Assembly (NCBI RefSeq): GCF_000429425.1
Contig: NZ_AUBV01000006.1
Coordinates: forward strand, 270,965 to 334,964
From: Algoriphagus mannitolivorans DSM 15301
Lineage (GTDB): Bacteria > Bacteroidota > Bacteroidia > Cytophagales > Cyclobacteriaceae
Reading direction: 5' to 3'
DNA length: 64,000 bases
Made by a program: the position numbers and the translations under genes. This document shows, one piece after another, positions 7,807 to 16,111 of the stretch. The notes under the pieces were generated by a model, which saw only the letters and a program-made list of their open reading frames with translations, had not been told where the DNA came from and did not search any database. How positions within the stretch are numbered: the first letter of the stretch is position 1; every line of letters begins with the position of its first letter.

Positions 7807-10143
7807 TTAATGTAATTCCATTTCTTTGCGTTCCTGATGAAAACGGTTGAGAACAAAGGGTTGCTCATATTTGAGTTGACGGGAGCTTTTTATGACCATC
7901 CAAGTCAATGGAATGACGCCTCCCAAGAGAAAGAGCGACCCGCCAACAATTCTTAGCCAGGTCATAGTTTGAAAGGGAGTGCTTTGAATAAAATCCTGTG
8001 ATCGTGCAAACCAGTATCCCTGATCCATAACCGTAAAAAGTTGATGAATTCCAGCAGGGAAAAGATCTAATACCACCATAAATACTAAGCCCAGATTGAT
8101 GGACCAAAAGGATAATTTGACCAATTGTGGATTCCAGCTGGTTGGCTGGACTAGGTAGCGAAGGGCAAAAAGAATCCCGGCTATGGAGAGATTACCGTAC
8201 ACCCCCATCAGTGCGGCATGTCCATGGTTTACAGTGAGGTAGGTTCCGTGCTCATAATAATTTACAATTGGTAAATTGATGATCAATCCAAAAACTCCTG
8301 CGCCGAAGAAATTCCAGAAGTTTACTCCTAAGAGATAAAGAAACACTCCGGGCATTGCGAACAGGGAGGATCGGCCGCTCTCATTATTTTTTTTGGCCAA
8401 AAGCTGTGGCATTCGTTGCATTCGCCAAGCTTCCAAGGTCAGCAAAATCAAAGGCACAACCTGTAGGGTAGAAAAAACAGAACCTAAGGCCAAAGTGCCA
8501 ACAGGTTTTGCATTCCAATAGAAATTGTGGGAAATACCCAATAAACCCGAGCCCAAAAACAGCAAGGCAGCGAGATAGACTACCTTGGTCACGGCCTGTC
8601 GGTTGACCAAGCCCATCATCACCATCATATAGCCGACAATGATCGTGGTAAACACTTCAAAAAATGCCTCAACCCACATGTGCACTACCATCCATCTCCA
8701 GAAATCCGCTACTACAAAATTGGTCTCTGGACTGGCCACGAAGCCAGATACCAGCAGAATCAAGATACATACCACGGCATAGACCAGCCAATTGGGCAGT
8801 TCCCAGGGCTTGGCTTTGGCCATTACACCTTTCAATCCCCGATAGACAATCACGGCCCATAGCGCAAAAACCGCCAAGAGCATATATTGGTACAATCTGC
8901 CCAGCTCTACAAATTCCCACCCTTGGTGCCCCAGCCACCTGGAAAGACTTCCCAACATATTCATAGGTCCCAAGTAAATGCCGACCAAAGAACCTGCCAC
9001 GAGCACAAAGAAAATGGCGAATAGTAAATTGATAAGCTTGAGTTGACCTTTAGGCTCTCCTTTGGCCAAAATCGGGAGGATGAAAAAGGATATCCCTACC
9101 CAACAGGCTGAAATCCAATAAAGTGAAATCTGAACATGCCAGCTTCGGGAAATCGTCACCGGTAATAAAGCTTGCAGGTCTAATCCGAAAAAAGAGGTAA
9201 ATCCGACAAAATCATGAACGGTCAGAACGCCAGCCAGTACCTGAATGAAAAATAGAAGAATTGCTACGAAGAAAAATTTAAAGGTTGCTCGTTGGGTAGG
9301 TGTAGGGCGGAAGGATCTTACTTTTTCCTCTGTGACCATTTCGGAAGCTCCTTTGGCATAATACTCCTCCGTCAACTGCTCAAATTGTCCGTAGTAATAC
9401 ATTACAGCCCCAAGGCCTAGGACAAGTCCAAACAAACCAAGCATACTCCATAAAACGGTAGATGCTGTGGGGGTATTTCCAGCCTCAGGGTCAAAGGGCC
9501 AGTTGTGGGTGTAGCTGTAGGTTTCACCCGGTCGAGCCACACTACATACCCAAGCCCCCCAATAGAAAAACTTACTAAGGTCTTCGATTTCTTTAGGGTC
9601 AGTAAGATATCCTGCTGGCTTGAATGCTTCGTGAAATTCCGGATCAAGAAAAACTCGCTGGTAAAAAGTGTTGATTTCACTGACTGCAAAAACTTGCGCT
9701 GGCGTAAGTTCAGTTTGATTGGATCTTGTTTGATATCGGTTTTTCTTGATTTCATTTTTAACCATTTGCTCGATTCCGGCAAGTTCAAAAGGCTTAGGGT
9801 CTAAAGGTGATTGGACCCGATAAAACTCCTTGATCGACTCAGCCAAAGTGTGGAGCGTTTGGGCAGTAAAGTCAGGTCCCCGGAGTGCTCCGTCACCGAA
9901 CATACTTCCATACTCCATCAGTGCATACCGATGAAACACTTCCTGTCCTGCCAGAATTTCAGCTTGGGAGATGATCATATTACCCTCAGAATCCACATAA
10001 TCAGGAATGGGAGGTGCTTCATTGTAAGTCTGATATCCAATGAAGATCAGACCGCTAATGCTCACTGTAAAGATCAGTAAGAAGGGGAGCCACCAGTTTT
10101 TGGGCTTCATTAAGTAGGTCAGAAAGCTGGGTTCTGTATTCAT
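7807..10143 (-). CDS. norZ: Quinol-dependent nitric oxide reductase (qNor, NorB with fused N-terminal NorC-like part)
   Basis: The 778-residue protein is long enough for the single-subunit quinol-type NO reductase. After one N-terminal helix comes a periplasmic cytochrome-c-like domain that lacks a heme motif (AGQEVFHRYALMEYGSMFGDGALRGPDF), followed by about 12-13 helices with heme and iron ligands: SRSWHVQISLYW, VVHMWVEAFFEVF and NHGHAALMGVYGN. It reduces two NO to N2O at the inner membrane using quinol. OsmC follows in the same operon and an Rrf2 regulator lies divergently-spaced upstream on the same strand. A candidate operator is 30-49 bp upstream of the start. Confidence 0.95.
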   Translation of the reverse strand: MNTEPSFLTYLMKPKNWWLPFLLIFTVSISGLIFIGYQTYNEAPPIPDYVDSEGNMIISQAEILAGQEVFHRYALMEYGSMFGDGALRGPDFTAQTLHTLAESIKEFYRVQSPLDPKPFELAGIEQMVKNEIKKNRYQTRSNQTELTPAQVFAVSEINTFYQRVFLDPEFHEAFKPAGYLTDPKEIEDLSKFFYWGAWVCSVARPGETYSYTHNWPFDPEAGNTPTASTVLWSMLGLFGLVLGLGAVMYYYGQFEQLTEEYYAKGASEMVTEEKVRSFRPTPTQRATFKFFFVAILLFFIQVLAGVLTVHDFVGFTSFFGLDLQALLPVTISRSWHVQISLYWISACWVGISFFILPILAKGEPKGQLKLINLLFAIFFVLVAGSLVGIYLGPMNMLGSLSRWLGHQGWEFVELGRLYQYMLLAVFALWAVIVYRGLKGVMAKAKPWELPNWLVYAVVCILILLVSGFVASPETNFVVADFWRWMVVHMWVEAFFEVFTTIIVGYMMVMMGLVNRQAVTKVVYLAALLFLGSGLLGISHNFYWNAKPVGTLALGSVFSTLQVVPLILLTLEAWRMQRMPQLLAKKNNESGRSSLFAMPGVFLYLLGVNFWNFFGAGVFGLIINLPIVNYYEHGTYLTVNHGHAALMGVYGNLSIAGILFALRYLVQPTSWNPQLVKLSFWSINLGLVFMVVLDLFPAGIHQLFTVMDQGYWFARSQDFIQSTPFQTMTWLRIVGGSLFLLGGVIPLTWMVIKSSRQLKYEQPFVLNRFHQERKEMELH

Positions 10144-10172
10144 AGTTTTTTGAGTAAAAGGTTATTTCATAT

Positions 10173-10192
10173 TTAAGAGTATTTAATCTTAA
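10173..10192 (-). promoter_or_regulatory. Candidate NO-regulon operator before norZ
   Basis: TTAAGAG-TATTTA-ATCTTAA has the same 7-6-7 inverted-repeat layout as the nrdD site, with arms that pair over six of seven positions. It lies 30 bp upstream of the norZ start codon, between the upstream rrf2 gene and norZ. Confidence 0.5.
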
Positions 10193-10209
10193 TTAGATGT
10201 AAAAAAATT

Positions 10210-10647
10210 TCATTCATCCAGCCGGACTTCCTGGGTTCGGATTTTTTCACCCAAAAGTGCTAGACTGGTGTTAGAGAAATTTTCCTGGAGTTGAGATTTG
10301 ACCTCTTTCCAAAACTCATGAACTGGACAGGGTTTGGCCGACCCACAATGGGGGAGGCCAAGAAGACATTTGTCAAAGAAGTCTTCGCCTTCAAGAACTT
10401 TGATCACATCGATCAGCATGATTTCTTCTGCAGGTTTTGCCAGGGCGATTCCCCCCGAAGGGCCACGGTAGGATAGCAGAATTCCCTTTTCGGTCAATTC
10501 ACGGAAGATTTTTGTGACAAAATGGAATGACAATCCCAGGTCATCCGAGATCTGGCGGATACTGAGGTACTGATTTTCCGGAGGATAAGCGACCAGATAA
10601 AGCAGGGCACGAAGGCCATATTTACCGACTTGGGAAAGGGCTTTCAA
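10210..10647 (-). CDS. Rrf2-family regulator (NsrR/IscR-like), copy 1
   Basis: The 145-residue protein is an Rrf2-type winged helix regulator: a helix-turn-helix in the first 60 residues (LSIRQISDDLGLSFHFVTKI), the wing YRGPSGGIALAK, and a three-cysteine cluster site C-x6-C-x5-C (KCLLGLPHCGSAKPCPVH, from about residue 94). The cysteine set suggests an Fe-S cluster and so NO or redox sensing, as in NsrR. It is followed 66 bp later by norZ on the same strand. Control of norZ and the other NO genes is inferred from location and from the shared operators. Confidence 0.85.
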   Translation of the reverse strand: MKALSQVGKYGLRALLYLVAYPPENQYLSIRQISDDLGLSFHFVTKIFRELTEKGILLSYRGPSGGIALAKPAEEIMLIDVIKVLEGEDFFDKCLLGLPHCGSAKPCPVHEFWKEVKSQLQENFSNTSLALLGEKIRTQEVRLDE

Positions 10648-11011
10648 TTTAATTAAGAGTAATAAGTCCGAAATAAGAGAAGTAAAATCGAAAATTCAAA
10701 TTTTAGAGAATTTAAAATCACATGATTTCTTAAAAGAGATCCTAGTTGATAAGCCAATGGTGATTTTATTCTCAATTTAGAAAATAGAGTTTTTGATCTG
10801 ATCTGATTGAGTTTTTACCGGAGTTGACCCCAAATGTCTCTTTTATTTTGGTGTTTGCCAGATGGAAAAGCAAAAAGAGTAAATAAGCTCATTGGAGAAT
10901 ATATCCGAAATCAACAAGCCTGATACTCTTAATTAACCAATTGGTCCAAGCCCAATACATTTCCGTTGTAGGCTGTTCAAAGAAGGATTTATTTTCTAAT
11001 AAAAAAATATT
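10648..11011. other. Intergenic region between the two divergent rrf2 genes
   Basis: This A+T-rich divergent region holds no gene I can support. Two sequences resemble half-sites of the NO-regulon palindrome: TTAAGAG-TAATAA-GTCCGAA at 10653-10672, just before rrf2 copy 1, and TACTCTTAATTA near 10922-10935. The shared TTAAGAGTA half also occurs before norZ. Confidence 0.35.
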
Positions 11012-11031
11012 ACAGGATATTTTTATCTTTT
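11012..11031 (+). promoter_or_regulatory. Candidate NO-regulon operator before rrf2 copy 2
   Basis: ACAGGAT-ATTTTT-ATCTTTT is an imperfect 7-6-7 inverted repeat of the same type as at nrdD, about 42 bp before the start codon. Autoregulation by an Rrf2 protein would fit. Confidence 0.45.
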
Positions 11032-11072
11032 ATTATTTTTCCATTACATTTGAGTCATCAATCAGCGCGAAG

Positions 11073-11504
11073 ATGTTTTCCAAAGCCTGCAAATACGCAA
11101 TCAATTCCATGGTTTTTCTGGCCACTTTACCGGAAGGCAAGGAGCGTGCTGGCATCAAGGACATTGCTTTTGCGATAAATTCTCCGGAAGCTTTTACTGC
11201 TAAAATCCTCCAAACATTGGTAAGAGAAAACTTACTCCTCTCCATTAAAGGTCCAAATGGAGGATTTGAAATCAGCGAAGAAGGCAGAAAATCACCTCTT
11301 TATAGAATTGTGCAGGTCATTGACGGGGATTCGATCTTCGTGGGCTGTGCATTGGGACTTCAGGAGTGTTCGGAGTCACATCCCTGCGCGGTGCATCATA
11401 AGTTCAAAGCTATCCGGGATCACCTGACTGGCATGATGATGACCACTACGCTTCAGGATATGGCGCTTGGGATTCAAACGGGGATAAGCTTCTTGAAAAC
11501 CTAA
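11073..11504 (+). CDS. Rrf2-family regulator, copy 2, heading the nos region
   Basis: The 143-residue Rrf2 protein begins at MFSKACKYAINSMVFLA (ATG 11073). The open frame extends further upstream, but those codons are not protein-like and the family starts with this helix. Residues 29-70 form the DNA-binding part (IKDIAFAINSPEAFTAKILQ, wing IKGPNGGFEISEE). A C-x6-C-x5-C set (GCALGLQECSESHPCAVH) matches that of copy 1 and predicts an Fe-S cluster. It lies 49 bp before ric2 and the nos genes and may control them. The two Rrf2 proteins are paralogs, and which one reads which operator cannot be told from sequence. Confidence 0.85.
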   Translation: MFSKACKYAINSMVFLATLPEGKERAGIKDIAFAINSPEAFTAKILQTLVRENLLLSIKGPNGGFEISEEGRKSPLYRIVQVIDGDSIFVGCALGLQECSESHPCAVHHKFKAIRDHLTGMMMTTTLQDMALGIQTGISFLKT

Positions 11505-11520
11505 AAAAATTTACCAATAT

Positions 11521-11540
11521 AAAAGATAAAAACATCCTTT
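11521..11540 (+). promoter_or_regulatory. Candidate NO-regulon operator before ric2-nos
   Basis: AAAAGAT-AAAAAC-ATCCTTT keeps the right arm of the nrdD palindrome exactly and the left arm with one mismatch, at the same 6-bp spacing. It ends 13 bp before the ric2 start codon. Confidence 0.55.
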
Positions 11541-11553
11541 AAATTCCAATCAA

Positions 11554-12276
11554 ATGGCAACTATCACAGACAAAAAAGTAGGCAAAATTGTAGCAGAGAA
11601 TTTCCGGACTGCCAAGGTATTTACAGAATATGGAATAGACTTCTGCTGTAAAGGAGGAGTCAAACTATCCGATGCCTGCAGCACAAGAGGGCTTAACCTG
11701 GAAGAGGTGGTCGAAAAGCTCGAAGTAATCATGCAAGTGGCGGATCAGAGCCCCTATCAGGAAATGTCTCTCAGCCAATTGATTGACCATATCGTCAATG
11801 TCCATCATAAGTATGTCGAAGAGACTCTTCCTGCCTTGAAATTTTACCTTGAAAAAATAGAGCGGGTTCACGGAGACCGTCATCCGGAATTAACTCTCAT
11901 CCGCCAAGAGTTTTTCGAAGCCGCAGATGCGCTAACCATCCATATGAAAAAGGAGGAATTTGTGCTCTTCCCTTACATCAAAGCGATGGAAGAAGCCAAA
12001 ACTAACAGCTTCCCGCTTTCAAAGCCACATTTTGGACATATCGAAAACCCGATATCCATGATGGAAGAAGAGCATGACACGGAAGGGGAGCGTTTTCGAA
12101 GAATTGACTCCTTGACACAAGGTTATACTGCGCCAGCGGATGCCTGTCAAACTTACCGGGTAGCATTTTCTATGCTGCAGGAGTTTGAGCAGGATTTACA
12201 TACCCATATCCACTTGGAAAACAATGTGTTGTTTCCAAAAGCTATGGTGCTTTATTCAGAATTAAACGCTTCATAA
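11554..12276 (+). CDS. ric: Iron-sulfur cluster repair di-iron protein RIC, copy 2
   Basis: The 240-residue protein has an ScdA_N domain (VGKIVAENFRTAKVFTEY, then GIDFCCKGG) and a hemerythrin-like di-iron domain (HHKYVEE, HGDRHPE, HMKKEEFVLFPYI, EEHDTEGE, HIHLENNVLFP). It is the first gene of the likely ric2-cytochrome-nosZ operon, 25 bp upstream of the next gene. Having one RIC with NnrS and another with the N2O reductase suggests that both operons are induced under NO exposure, when the Fe-S and CuZ proteins need protection. It is a paralog of, not a tandem copy of, the gene at 1978-2706. Confidence 0.92.
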   Translation: MATITDKKVGKIVAENFRTAKVFTEYGIDFCCKGGVKLSDACSTRGLNLEEVVEKLEVIMQVADQSPYQEMSLSQLIDHIVNVHHKYVEETLPALKFYLEKIERVHGDRHPELTLIRQEFFEAADALTIHMKKEEFVLFPYIKAMEEAKTNSFPLSKPHFGHIENPISMMEEEHDTEGERFRRIDSLTQGYTAPADACQTYRVAFSMLQEFEQDLHTHIHLENNVLFPKAMVLYSELNAS

Positions 12277-12301
12277 ACAAAGTCCTATTAGTTCGAATAT
12301 C

Positions 12302-14077
12302 ATGAGGATTTCAAAACCAAACGAGCTCTTTATTCGCATCTGGAACCGATGGGCGGTAGGATTTTTCCTGATCGCTGCGCTTTTGGGGGTGACCATGAGA
12401 GCATTTCACATCGTGGAAATCCCTGTTCTCGAATACCGTCATATTCTCCATACCCATTCTCATATAGCCCTCTTGGGATGGGGATTTATGATGCTGATCG
12501 GAACCATGATATTTGAGCTGGAAGGAAAGGAAAACTTTGGAAAAAAATACGGATGGCTATTCATCGCCTTGCTGGTTTCCCTACTCGGAATGTTGTTCTC
12601 CTTCCCAGTGCAGGGCTATGGAGTAGTGAGTATTTCCTTTTCCACCTTGTTTGTGCTCCTTTCTTATGCATTCATCTTCAAGCTTTGGAAGACCCTTGGG
12701 CAAAAAGAAAACACCACTGGAATTCGGCTGATTCGATGGTCTCTGATCGGGTATCTGATCTCAACCTTAGGCCTATGGGCTTTGGGGCCTGTGACGGCCA
12801 CTTTGGGAAGAATGCATGAAATGTATTTCATGACCATTCAGTGGTTTTTGCACTTCCAGCTCAATGCTTGGTTTGTACTCGGCACGCTCGGTTTGATCGT
12901 TTTTTTTGCAGAAAAAAGAGGTATTAAGATCTTAATTTCCAGCATTCAACAAGGGCTTTTAATAGGTTCTGTATTCTTGACTTTTGCCTTAGCAATTACC
13001 TGGGCGGAACCATCACCAATCTTCTTCTGGATCAATTCCTTGGCGGTTTTGATTCAAGCCTTGGCGTACTTCCTCCTTCTTCAAAAAATCATAAAGATTC
13101 TTCCCGGGCTTTTCCTTCAGCCCTTTCCCAAAATGCTGATTGTTCTTGCTTTGGGGAGCTTGGTTGCAAAGGCAATTCTTCAGGTTCTTCTGGTATTTCC
13201 GGAGGTTGCTGTGATTTCTTATACCATCCGACTGTATGTCATCGGCTTCCTTCATCTGGTTATGTTGGGAGCAATGACTTTCGGAATAGGGGGCTTAGCC
13301 ATGGAAGAAGGCAGAATTCCTTCCACGCTTTCTTCCAAAATTGGATGGAGCCTCATTTTGGGAGGATTTCTGGGGACCGAACTTCTGCTCTTTGGGCAAG
13401 GCACTATGGTCTGGATGCAGTGGGGATACCTTTCATGGTATCACTTGGGACTGTTTGTTTTTTCCGCCCTCTTCCCTTTAGGTCTTGCCTTGTCCTTTAT
13501 CAGTCTGTTTTCTGAAAAATATGTCCAACCTCAATCCATCTTAAAGTATCCCAACTCTAATCAACTCAATGTCGAAACTATGAAAAAAGTAATGATTTGG
13601 TCAATGGGCATCGTAGCGATGCTGATGACCTCCTGTGGTGGCGGAAGCGAATCTCAGACTTCCTCTTCCGAATCGGGTTCCCCTGCTGAAGCCGCTGCGC
13701 CCGCTGCGGATCCCAAAGGGATAGGCGAAATAAAATCTGTTGATCTCGGATCGGGCGTCGACGCTTCCTTGGCTGACCAGGGAAAGGCTATCGTGGACAT
13801 GAAGTGCACCGCCTGTCACCAGCTAAATGACAAGCGACTGGTCGGTCCCGGCTTCCAAGGAGTAACCAACCGACGTCGTCCGGAATGGATCATGAATATG
13901 ATAACCAATGTGGACGTGATGCTGGACCAAGACCCCGAAGCACAAAAGCTTCTGGAAGAATGTCTTACCAGAATGCCAAATCAAAATATCTCCATGGATG
14001 ATGCAAGAGGTATTCTAGAGTTTATGAGAAAAAATGATGAAGAAAAAGCAGGCCAGCGCGATGCTGCCGTGAAATAA
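12302..14077 (+). CDS. Multi-helix heme-copper/NnrS-like membrane protein read through into a lipoprotein cytochrome c
   Basis: One open frame of 591 codons joins two parts. Residues 1-420 form a membrane protein of about 11-12 helices with histidines in the helices (HILHTHSHIALLGWGFM, HEMYFMTIQWFLHFQLNAW), like cbb3-oxidase subunit I or NnrS relatives often seen in nos clusters. From residue 427 a complete lipoprotein begins: MKKVMIWSMG, lipobox MTSC, a low-complexity Ser/Ala linker, and a c-type cytochrome with CTACH and an axial Met in LTRMPNQ. No stop separates them. The linker just before the internal ATG looks like an intergenic spacer. Either the fusion is real, or the cytochrome is also translated from ATG 13580. 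The cytochrome would deliver electrons to NosZ in the periplasm. Confidence 0.8.
   Translation: MRISKPNELFIRIWNRWAVGFFLIAALLGVTMRAFHIVEIPVLEYRHILHTHSHIALLGWGFMMLIGTMIFELEGKENFGKKYGWLFIALLVSLLGMLFSFPVQGYGVVSISFSTLFVLLSYAFIFKLWKTLGQKENTTGIRLIRWSLIGYLISTLGLWALGPVTATLGRMHEMYFMTIQWFLHFQLNAWFVLGTLGLIVFFAEKRGIKILISSIQQGLLIGSVFLTFALAITWAEPSPIFFWINSLAVLIQALAYFLLLQKIIKILPGLFLQPFPKMLIVLALGSLVAKAILQVLLVFPEVAVISYTIRLYVIGFLHLVMLGAMTFGIGGLAMEEGRIPSTLSSKIGWSLILGGFLGTELLLFGQGTMVWMQWGYLSWYHLGLFVFSALFPLGLALSFISLFSEKYVQPQSILKYPNSNQLNVETMKKVMIWSMGIVAMLMTSCGGGSESQTSSSESGSPAEAAAPAADPKGIGEIKSVDLGSGVDASLADQGKAIVDMKCTACHQLNDKRLVGPGFQGVTNRRRPEWIMNMITNVDVMLDQDPEAQKLLEECLTRMPNQNISMDDARGILEFMRKNDEEKAGQRDAAVK
13580..14077 (+). 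other. Internal start: lipoprotein cytochrome c (possible separate gene)
   Basis: ATG 13580 is in frame with the upstream membrane protein and opens a 165-residue lipoprotein: positively charged start, hydrophobic core, lipobox ending in the Cys of MTSC, then a single-heme cytochrome (MKCTACHQL; axial Met in RMPN). A signal sequence in mid-protein is unusual. In the usual gene order this cytochrome would be its own gene. Confidence 0.6.
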
Positions 14078-14098
14078 CCCAGTTAAACTAAAATCCAA

Positions 14099-16057
14099 AT
14101 GAAAACAAACAAATGGCTACTTGCTGCAGGTCTGATTGCGGCAGCAATAGCGCCCGGATGTAAGCCCAAAGGAGCCCAAAGTGCCATCACAGGTGATGCA
14201 GCTTCCAAGGTCTATGTAGCGCCAGGACAGCATGATGAGTTTTACAACATCGTCTCTGGTGGTTTTAATGGTCAAATGTCCGTCGTAGGTCTTCCCTCCG
14301 GTCGGGTATTGAAAATTCTCCCTGTTTTCTCCGTTCACCCGGAAAATGGATGGGGATATTCTGAACAATCCAAGCCCATGCTCAACACCGCTAACGGCTT
14401 TGTGCCTTGGGATGACTTGCACCACATTGCCATTTCCACAACCAATGCAGAACATGATGCCAGATGGGCATTTGGAAATGCAAACAACACCCCGCGGATT
14501 GCAAGGGTAGATTTGAACAGCTTCAAGACGGTGGAAATCATAGAAATACCTAATTCTGCCGGTAACCACTCCTCTCCGTTTATTACTCAAAACACCGAGT
14601 ATGTAGTAGCGGGTACCCGTTTCTCTGTGCCCGTTGGGGATAATCAGGACGTGTCCATTGACTCCTACAAGGAGAATTTCAAAGGGTATATATCCTTTAT
14701 CGGGGTGAATCAGGAGACAGGAGAAATGAATCTTTCATTCCAGATTGAAGCACCTCCTTTCAATTTTGACTTGGCTCGAGCCGGTAAAAATAAATCTCAT
14801 GGCTGGTTCTTCTTCTCCACCTACAATACCGAAATGGCCCATACGCTTTTGGAAGTGAATGCTTCGCAAAAGGATAAGGACTTTATCATGGCGGTCAACT
14901 GGAAAAAAGCAGAAGAATATGTGAAAGCAGGAAAAGGCACCAAGAAAAAAGCAAGGTATGCTCACAACAAATGGAATGAAGAAACCCATTCTGCCACCTC
15001 CACGATCATGGAAGAGGTGTTGACTTTGGACCCAACTGTACTGAAAGACATCGTTTATTTCATCCCTTGTCCAAAGTCTCCACACGGCACTGATACCGAC
15101 CCAACTGGAGAATACATCATCGGTTCAGGTAAGTTGGCGGCGATCATTCCAGTTTTCTCATTCACCAAAATGCTGGCTGCAATCGAAAAGAAAGATTTTG
15201 AAGGAGACATCCAGGGCATGCCGGTGTTGAAATATGAATCAGTACTACATGGCGAAGTCCAAAAACCAGGTTTAGGTCCTTTGCACACAGAATTTGATGG
15301 AAAAGGAAATGCCTATACCTCCATGTTTGTATCCTCAGAGATCGTGAAATGGAATATCGAAACCCTTGAAGTGCTGGATAGAGCGCCTACCTATTATTCA
15401 GTAGGTCACTTGAGTATCCCAGGTGGACCTACCGGAAAACCTCATGGCAAGTATCTGGTAGCTTACAACAAAATCACCAAAGACCGATACCTGCCTACCG
15501 GTCCCGAATTGGCCCACTCAGCTCAGCTCTACGATATCTCGGGAGATAAAATGCAGCTGCTTCTCGACTTCCCGACCATCGGTGAACCCCACTATGCGGA
15601 GTCTTTCCCTGCCTCTTTGATCAAAGACCGTCAGGTGAAATTCTATCCCATCGAAAAAAATCACAGCCCCTATGCCCTCAAAGGAATCAATGATGCCCGA
15701 GTGGAGCGAAAAGGCAATCAAGTACACGTGTACATGACTTCCATCCGATCCAACTTCCGACCTGACAATATCGAAGGGGTACAGGTAGGGGATGAGGTTT
15801 ACTTCCACGTCACCAACTTGGAGCAAGACTGGGATGTGCCTCACGGATTTGCAATCAAAGGTGCCAATACTGCAGAGCTCTTGATTATGCCAGGAGAGAC
15901 TTCTACGCTGAAATGGATCCCGGATCGGGTAGGGGTGTTCCCATTCTACTGTACCGACTTCTGTTCGGCGCTGCACCAAGAGATGCAGGGCTATCTGAGA
16001 GTTTCGCCAAAAGGATCAAATGTTCCGCTGAAATACTCCACAGGAGCCTCTGAATAA
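14099..16057 (+). CDS. nosZ: Nitrous oxide reductase, clade II (Sec-dependent)
   Basis: The 652-residue enzyme reduces N2O to N2 in the periplasm. The N-terminus is a lipoprotein-type Sec signal (MKTNKWLLAAGLIAAAIAPGC) and lacks the twin arginine of clade I, which places it in clade II. The beta-propeller carries the CuZ histidines (DDLHHIAIS, NAEHDARW, SPHGTD, GPLHTEFD, KPHGKY, NHSPYAL). The C-terminal cupredoxin domain has the full CuA site FYCTDFCSALHQEMQGYL with C618, C622, H626 and M629. The gene is followed at once by a hairpin and then by the small membrane protein, nosL, nosD, nosF and nosY. Confidence 0.97.
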   Translation: MKTNKWLLAAGLIAAAIAPGCKPKGAQSAITGDAASKVYVAPGQHDEFYNIVSGGFNGQMSVVGLPSGRVLKILPVFSVHPENGWGYSEQSKPMLNTANGFVPWDDLHHIAISTTNAEHDARWAFGNANNTPRIARVDLNSFKTVEIIEIPNSAGNHSSPFITQNTEYVVAGTRFSVPVGDNQDVSIDSYKENFKGYISFIGVNQETGEMNLSFQIEAPPFNFDLARAGKNKSHGWFFFSTYNTEMAHTLLEVNASQKDKDFIMAVNWKKAEEYVKAGKGTKKKARYAHNKWNEETHSATSTIMEEVLTLDPTVLKDIVYFIPCPKSPHGTDTDPTGEYIIGSGKLAAIIPVFSFTKMLAAIEKKDFEGDIQGMPVLKYESVLHGEVQKPGLGPLHTEFDGKGNAYTSMFVSSEIVKWNIETLEVLDRAPTYYSVGHLSIPGGPTGKPHGKYLVAYNKITKDRYLPTGPELAHSAQLYDISGDKMQLLLDFPTIGEPHYAESFPASLIKDRQVKFYPIEKNHSPYALKGINDARVERKGNQVHVYMTSIRSNFRPDNIEGVQVGDEVYFHVTNLEQDWDVPHGFAIKGANTAELLIMPGETSTLKWIPDRVGVFPFYCTDFCSALHQEMQGYLRVSPKGSNVPLKYSTGASE

Positions 16058-16069
16058 AACCATCCACTT

Positions 16070-16099
16070 TCGCCGGTGGGAATCTCCACCGGCGATTTT
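16070..16099 (+). terminator. Hairpin after nosZ (attenuator or mRNA stabiliser)
   Basis: A perfect 10-bp G+C-rich stem, TCGCCGGTGG / CCACCGGCGA, with a 6-nt loop and then TTTTC, begins 13 bp after the nosZ stop, inside the operon. The T-run is short, so partial termination or protection of the nosZ 3' end is more likely than full termination. Confidence 0.7.
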
Positions 16100-16111
16100 C
16101 AAAAATTGATT

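Noticed and set aside
10941..11072. 44 extra N-terminal residues for rrf2 copy 2
   Set aside because: They run through the operator and are not Rrf2-like; ATG 11073 gives the usual start.
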